DNA from: Bacteroidota bacterium
GTDB lineage: Bacteria > Bacteroidota > Bacteroidia > Bacteroidales > Prolixibacteraceae
Direction: 5' to 3'
Assembly: GCA_030695265.1 (NCBI GenBank)
Contig: JAUYTA010000472.1
Coordinates: forward strand, 1-9,562
Length of the DNA: 9,562 bases
The translations under genes were made by a program, and so were the position numbers. Positions 6,556-9,562 of this stretch are shown here, one piece after another. The notes beneath the pieces are model-generated. The model made no database searches, was not told the origin of the DNA, and saw only the letters and a list, made by a program, of their open reading frames with translations. The first letter of the stretch is position 1, and the number at the start of each line of letters is the position of its first letter.

Positions 6556-8571
6556 TCAGGCGATGGCTTTGGCAGGAATGCTGAAAATGAATGCACTACC
6601 TTTTCCCAGCGTGCTTTCAACCCATATTTTCCCTTCGTGCTTGTCCACAAATTCCTGGCATAAAATTAATCCCAGACCTGAACCATCTTCATTGTTGGTT
6701 CCTTTTCGTTTGACTTTTGAGTCGATCAGAAACAGGTTTTTGGTATCTTCTTCCGTAATTCCGATTCCTGTATCGCTTACCGAAACCAATATCTGACCGT
6801 TCTCTCTTTTGGCTGAAACTTCAATTTGTCCACCTTCAGGAGTAAACTTTATTGCATTACCAATAAGATTTCTCAGAACAGTTTCAATCATTAAAGGGTC
6901 GGCAAATATTTCTAATTCAGGATCATTTTCGGCTTTGATTATTATGTTTTTCTGATCGGCCATTGACCGCAACACACTTAGTGAGTTGTCGAGTATGCGC
7001 TGATATTCAACAACAGCAGGGGAAAAGTTTAACCTTCCGGTTTGCGAACGCGACCATTCAAGAAGATTTTGCAGCAATCGGAAAATGTTATTGGTGGATT
7101 GGTGGATATTGAGTGCAAATTTACGCCGTGCTTCTTCGTTAAACCTGTCATAATCTTTGTTCAGGAGATAAGAATAACCCAAAATGGTGTGTAACGGATT
7201 CTTTAAATCGTGGGCTATGATCGAAAAAAATTTATTTTTGGAAGCATTCAGTAATCGTAATTCCTGCTCGCTTTGTTCTATTAACTGGTTTTTTTCCTTC
7301 AACAGTTGATTTGATTTAATTTTGTCGATATACTTCATCGAGATAAAAAATACAAGCAGTAAAAGGAGTAGGGCAGTTGCCATCCCAAGTTGTTTAAGCT
7401 GTTTGTTTTTTCGGAGTTGAATAAGTGTTAATTCTTGCTCTGCTTGCAAACGAACGATCTTATTCTCCTTTTTTACAGTTTCGTATTGTTTTTCAATAGT
7501 CGCTATTTGCTCGTATTTTTCTTTTTGAGCCAAACTGTCAGAATATTGGATGAATAGTTTCATGTGTTTTATGGCAGTCTTATAGTCTCCGGTTTTCTCA
7601 TAAGCTTTTGACAATAAATTGTGGCTGGTTGTTTTTATCTTGTAACCTCTGTTGAATTTGTCATTCAGCTCAATGCTCTGTTCAAATGCATCAATTGCTG
7701 ATTTGTATTTACCTTGTTTGTATAAAATAATGCCAATTCCCTGCTTGAATTCCGCTTCGTACTGGTACAATTCCAACTTGCCAAAGATCGTCCATGCTTG
7801 TTTCAAATAATCAATTGCTTTATTCATACTATCCGGATAATTCATATAAATACCGGCAATGTTTGAGAGAGTGGCAGCTTGAAATTCAATATTTTCGTGT
7901 AGATTTTTAGCTTTGATATAATTAATAAGTGCAGAATCCGGTTGGTTGATGGTTTTATAAATTTCACCAAGGCCATTGTAATTTATGGCCATTCCTGCGT
8001 AGTTTCCAATAGAGGCATTCAATGCCAATGCTTTACGATAATTCTGAATGGCATCATTCATATTGCGCATTCGGTTGTGTGTCATTGCAATATTCGAAAG
8101 CAATTTTGCTGTGTTTCTTTTGTCATTTTCACACAGTTTCATCCCTTCAATAAATTGAGTAATTGCTTTATCTCCCTGATCCATATTGTAATAGCATAAC
8201 CCAATTGCTTTATGGCAATCGACCATATTCGCAGTGTCTTTAATTTCTGAATAGACAGCCAGTGCTTTTTTGTATTCTTGCATTGCCCTTTGGTATTCGG
8301 TGGAATTGAATAAACTTTCACCTAAATAATACAAAGCCTTGGCCTGAAGCGGAACCTGATTGTTTTTAACCGCAAGTTGATAAGCCATTTTGCAGTAGGC
8401 ATTGCTTTTTGCTGAATCATTTTTCAGGCTAAGTGAAAGTTCAAGGTACAATTCTGATTTTTGCTTTTCTGAAGCATTTGCGCATAGCTGCAGCAAGCTG
8501 TCAACCTGCGATTGAGATGCCGCACCCAAAGCGACAAATAATACCAGAAAAAGCAAAAAAATATTTTTCAT
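6556..8571 (-). CDS. Sensor histidine kinase with periplasmic TPR sensor domain
   Basis: This is a 671-residue membrane kinase. A signal peptide (residues 1-18, cleavage likely after Ala18) leads into about seven tetratricopeptide repeats spanning roughly 73-347, recognisable from 'A..YY.LG', 'Y..A...Y.KAL' and 'NIA' spacing. A charged helical, probably coiled-coil stretch at 348-395 follows, then one membrane span at about 397-413. The cytoplasmic part has the H-box FFSIIAHDLKNPL with phosphoacceptor His454, the N-box with Asn568 and Asn572 (NLIGNAIKF), the G1 box DTGIGI (600-605) and the G2 box GSGLGL (630-635). All catalytic boxes look intact, so it should autophosphorylate. TPR domains bind peptides or proteins; the ligand is unknown. 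No receiver or DNA-binding domain is fused and no response regulator is nearby, so its partner lies elsewhere. The gene starts 12 bases after the exonuclease stop and probably shares its transcript. Confidence 0.95.
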   Translation of the reverse strand: MKNIFLLFLVLFVALGAASQSQVDSLLQLCANASEKQKSELYLELSLSLKNDSAKSNAYCKMAYQLAVKNNQVPLQAKALYYLGESLFNSTEYQRAMQEYKKALAVYSEIKDTANMVDCHKAIGLCYYNMDQGDKAITQFIEGMKLCENDKRNTAKLLSNIAMTHNRMRNMNDAIQNYRKALALNASIGNYAGMAINYNGLGEIYKTINQPDSALINYIKAKNLHENIEFQAATLSNIAGIYMNYPDSMNKAIDYLKQAWTIFGKLELYQYEAEFKQGIGIILYKQGKYKSAIDAFEQSIELNDKFNRGYKIKTTSHNLLSKAYEKTGDYKTAIKHMKLFIQYSDSLAQKEKYEQIATIEKQYETVKKENKIVRLQAEQELTLIQLRKNKQLKQLGMATALLLLLLVFFISMKYIDKIKSNQLLKEKNQLIEQSEQELRLLNASKNKFFSIIAHDLKNPLHTILGYSYLLNKDYDRFNEEARRKFALNIHQSTNNIFRLLQNLLEWSRSQTGRLNFSPAVVEYQRILDNSLSVLRSMADQKNIIIKAENDPELEIFADPLMIETVLRNLIGNAIKFTPEGGQIEVSAKRENGQILVSVSDTGIGITEEDTKNLFLIDSKVKRKGTNNEDGSGLGLILCQEFVDKHEGKIWVESTLGKGSAFIFSIPAKAIA

Positions 8572-8583
8572 ATTCGCAAAAGA

Positions 8584-9306
8584 TTATACAATCAGCATGT
8601 TTTCAATCGGTATGATGGGTTCACCCTTGTATCGCAACATCAGGTTTGCAAGGGCAAGTGTGTCTTTTTCGCAGTAGCGGATAATCCGGTCGAGGTCTCC
8701 TTCCTGGTAATAAACTTTGGCTACCTGACTTCCGTCGATATCATCTTTCGGGGTCGGGATATTAAATACTGCGCACAACAGATCGAGTGAAGTGTAATTT
8801 TTATAGTCGCCGAACTTCCACATTTGCAGTGTGTCAAGCAAACGGTCTTTAATTTCCCAGGGCTTAGCTCCTGAAATATCCAGAATTCTTGGTATCCTGA
8901 GCCCGTTAATTAATGTACGACGTGCTATGTAAGGATAGTCGAATTCCTGACCGTTGTGGGCGCACAGTCTTTTCCCCGGATTTGATGTGAATTTTTCAAG
9001 CATGTTGTTGAATTCCGACAGTAGCTTTTTCTCATCTTCATTGTGAAACGACTTTACTCTGTAAAACCGTTCACCGTTTTTCTGGACGATGCCACCAGCC
9101 GAAATGCAGATTATTTTTCCGAATTCGGCATAAATTCCGGCTCTTTCATAAACATCAGCAGCAAGTTGGTTTTCATTTCTGAAATAACTTGATTTTTTGT
9201 CCCACAAATGCTGCATGTGCTCCGGAAGTTCATTTAAACCAGAATGTTGAGGCACTGTTTCGATGTCGATAAACAGAATGTCCTCCGAGGAAATTGTATC
9301 AAACAT
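8584..9306 (-). CDS. DnaQ-fold 3'-5' exonuclease related to PolB proofreading domain
   Basis: This 240-residue protein has the ribonuclease-H-like exonuclease motifs. Exo I is FIDIET with Asp14 and Glu16. Exo II is in 'AHNGQEFDYPYIARR', with Asn118 and Asp123. Exo III is YCEKD at 211-215, the YxxxD form with Asp215. Together these supply the acidic residues that hold two metal ions for nucleotide hydrolysis. The length and motif spacing fit the stand-alone family related to the proofreading domain of family B DNA polymerases (I recall Pfam DNA_pol_B_exo2). No polymerase domain is attached, so a role in DNA repair or nucleic-acid trimming is inferred. A promoter box lies at 9344-9337, about 30 bases upstream. 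It is the first gene of a likely two-gene unit with the histidine kinase, and nothing in either protein explains why they would work together. Confidence 0.88.
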   Translation of the reverse strand: MFDTISSEDILFIDIETVPQHSGLNELPEHMQHLWDKKSSYFRNENQLAADVYERAGIYAEFGKIICISAGGIVQKNGERFYRVKSFHNEDEKKLLSEFNNMLEKFTSNPGKRLCAHNGQEFDYPYIARRTLINGLRIPRILDISGAKPWEIKDRLLDTLQMWKFGDYKNYTSLDLLCAVFNIPTPKDDIDGSQVAKVYYQEGDLDRIIRYCEKDTLALANLMLRYKGEPIIPIENMLIV

Positions 9307-9336
9307 TTATTTCAGGTTTTACTGGATATTTTTTAT

Positions 9337-9344
9337 CAAAGATA
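9337..9344 (-). promoter_or_regulatory. Bacteroidota-type promoter -7 box for the exonuclease/kinase unit
   Basis: Read on the minus strand this is TATCTTTG, a full match to TAnnTTTG and identical to the box before the DJ-1 family gene. It lies 30 bases before ATG 9306, leaving a leader of about 20-25 bases. The nearest minus-strand TTTG (9373-9370) is about 25 bases upstream, slightly further than the usual spacing, so the -33 element is uncertain. Confidence 0.55.
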
Positions 9345-9381
9345 ATGAAGTGAGTGGTTTTGCCACCACCAAAATGAAACC

Positions 9382-9414
9382 TTGTGGAACGAGGGATAGA
9401 AAATGTTAACTTCG
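9382..9414 (+). promoter_or_regulatory. Probable promoter of the Dabb-family gene
   Basis: TAACTTCG at 9407-9414 matches the Bacteroidota -7 consensus TAnnTTTG except for one base. TTG at 9382-9384, 22 bases upstream, is a plausible -33 element. The box ends 30 bases before ATG 9445. AGGAG at 9416-9420 looks like a Shine-Dalgarno sequence but is 24 bases from the start, too far to work as one. Confidence 0.4.
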
Positions 9415-9444
9415 CAGGAGAAAAAATATATAAATATTGTTGTT

Positions 9445-9562
9445 ATGATTAATCATGTTGTGCTGTTTAAGCTAAAAGACTACGAATCGGATAGCCGTAA
9501 ACAAACAGAAATTAGTAAGATTGAGGATGCCCTGCTTGGACTTTTGGGCAAAATTGATGAGT
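9445..9562 (+). CDS. Dabb family (stress-responsive A/B barrel) protein, N-terminal part
   Basis: ATG 9445 opens a frame that stays open to the window edge, giving 39 residues. It begins MINHVVLFKLKD, the characteristic first beta-strand of the Dabb domain ('hHhVlFklk'), followed by a charged helix 'KQTEISKIEDALLGLLGKID' as in that family. Dabb proteins are usually about 100 residues and form dimeric alpha+beta barrels; the family is named for stress-induced plant proteins, and bacterial roles are mostly unknown. An A/T-rich leader precedes the start, as is usual in Bacteroidota. The rest of the gene is outside the window, so completeness cannot be judged. Confidence 0.75.
   Translation, partial: MINHVVLFKLKDYESDSRKQTEISKIEDALLGLLGKIDE

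Noticed and set aside
7942..8199. 85-codon plus-strand frame inside the kinase gene
   Set aside because: It is opposite the TPR-coding region, and its composition follows from the complementary codons.
7811..8212. Recurring ATTGCTTTAT sequence, three copies near 7813, 8161 and 8203
   Set aside because: The copies encode the repeated Lys-Ala-Ile of successive TPR units, so they are protein repeats and not a regulatory or mobile repeat.
9416..9420. AGGAG as a ribosome binding site for the Dabb gene
   Set aside because: It is 24 bases before the start codon, beyond the working range.

Overview
The window looks like chromosomal DNA of a Bacteroidota bacterium, probably class Bacteroidia. The grounds are the protein families (TonB-dependent receptor, lipoprotein, outer-membrane barrel, TPR-type sensor histidine kinase), promoter -7 boxes of the Bacteroidota form TAnnTTTG, the near absence of Shine-Dalgarno sequences, and moderate GC. 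It is densely coded, with only two intergenic regions longer than 12 bases. I see no tRNA, rRNA, CRISPR array, insertion sequence or integration site.

Bases 1-5950 hold six co-directional genes with junctions of +4, -8, +10, 0 and +1 bases, almost certainly one transcript whose start lies left of the window. In order they are: the C-terminus of a TonB-dependent receptor; a lipoprotein resembling DUF4876; an outer-membrane beta-barrel resembling DUF6850; an ABC ATPase; an ABC-2 type permease; and a membrane-anchored protein with a large extracytoplasmic domain resembling DUF4857. Together they span the envelope: receptor, lipoprotein and barrel at the outer membrane, and an ATPase/permease/anchored-domain trio at the inner membrane. 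The substrate is unknown. This is the best candidate here for an uncharacterised system. The DUF names are recalled from sequence resemblance and were not searched.

A 47-base gap with a short palindrome and a Bacteroidota promoter precedes a DJ-1/PfpI family gene (5998-6549). Its stop converges, 6 bases away, on that of a minus-strand TPR-sensor histidine kinase (8571-6556). The kinase follows a DnaQ-fold 3'-5' exonuclease gene (9306-8584) by 12 bases, so the two are probably co-transcribed. No response regulator is in view.

The 138-base region 9307-9444 carries divergent promoter-like boxes, one for the exonuclease and one for the start of a Dabb-family (stress-responsive A/B barrel) gene that runs off the right edge.
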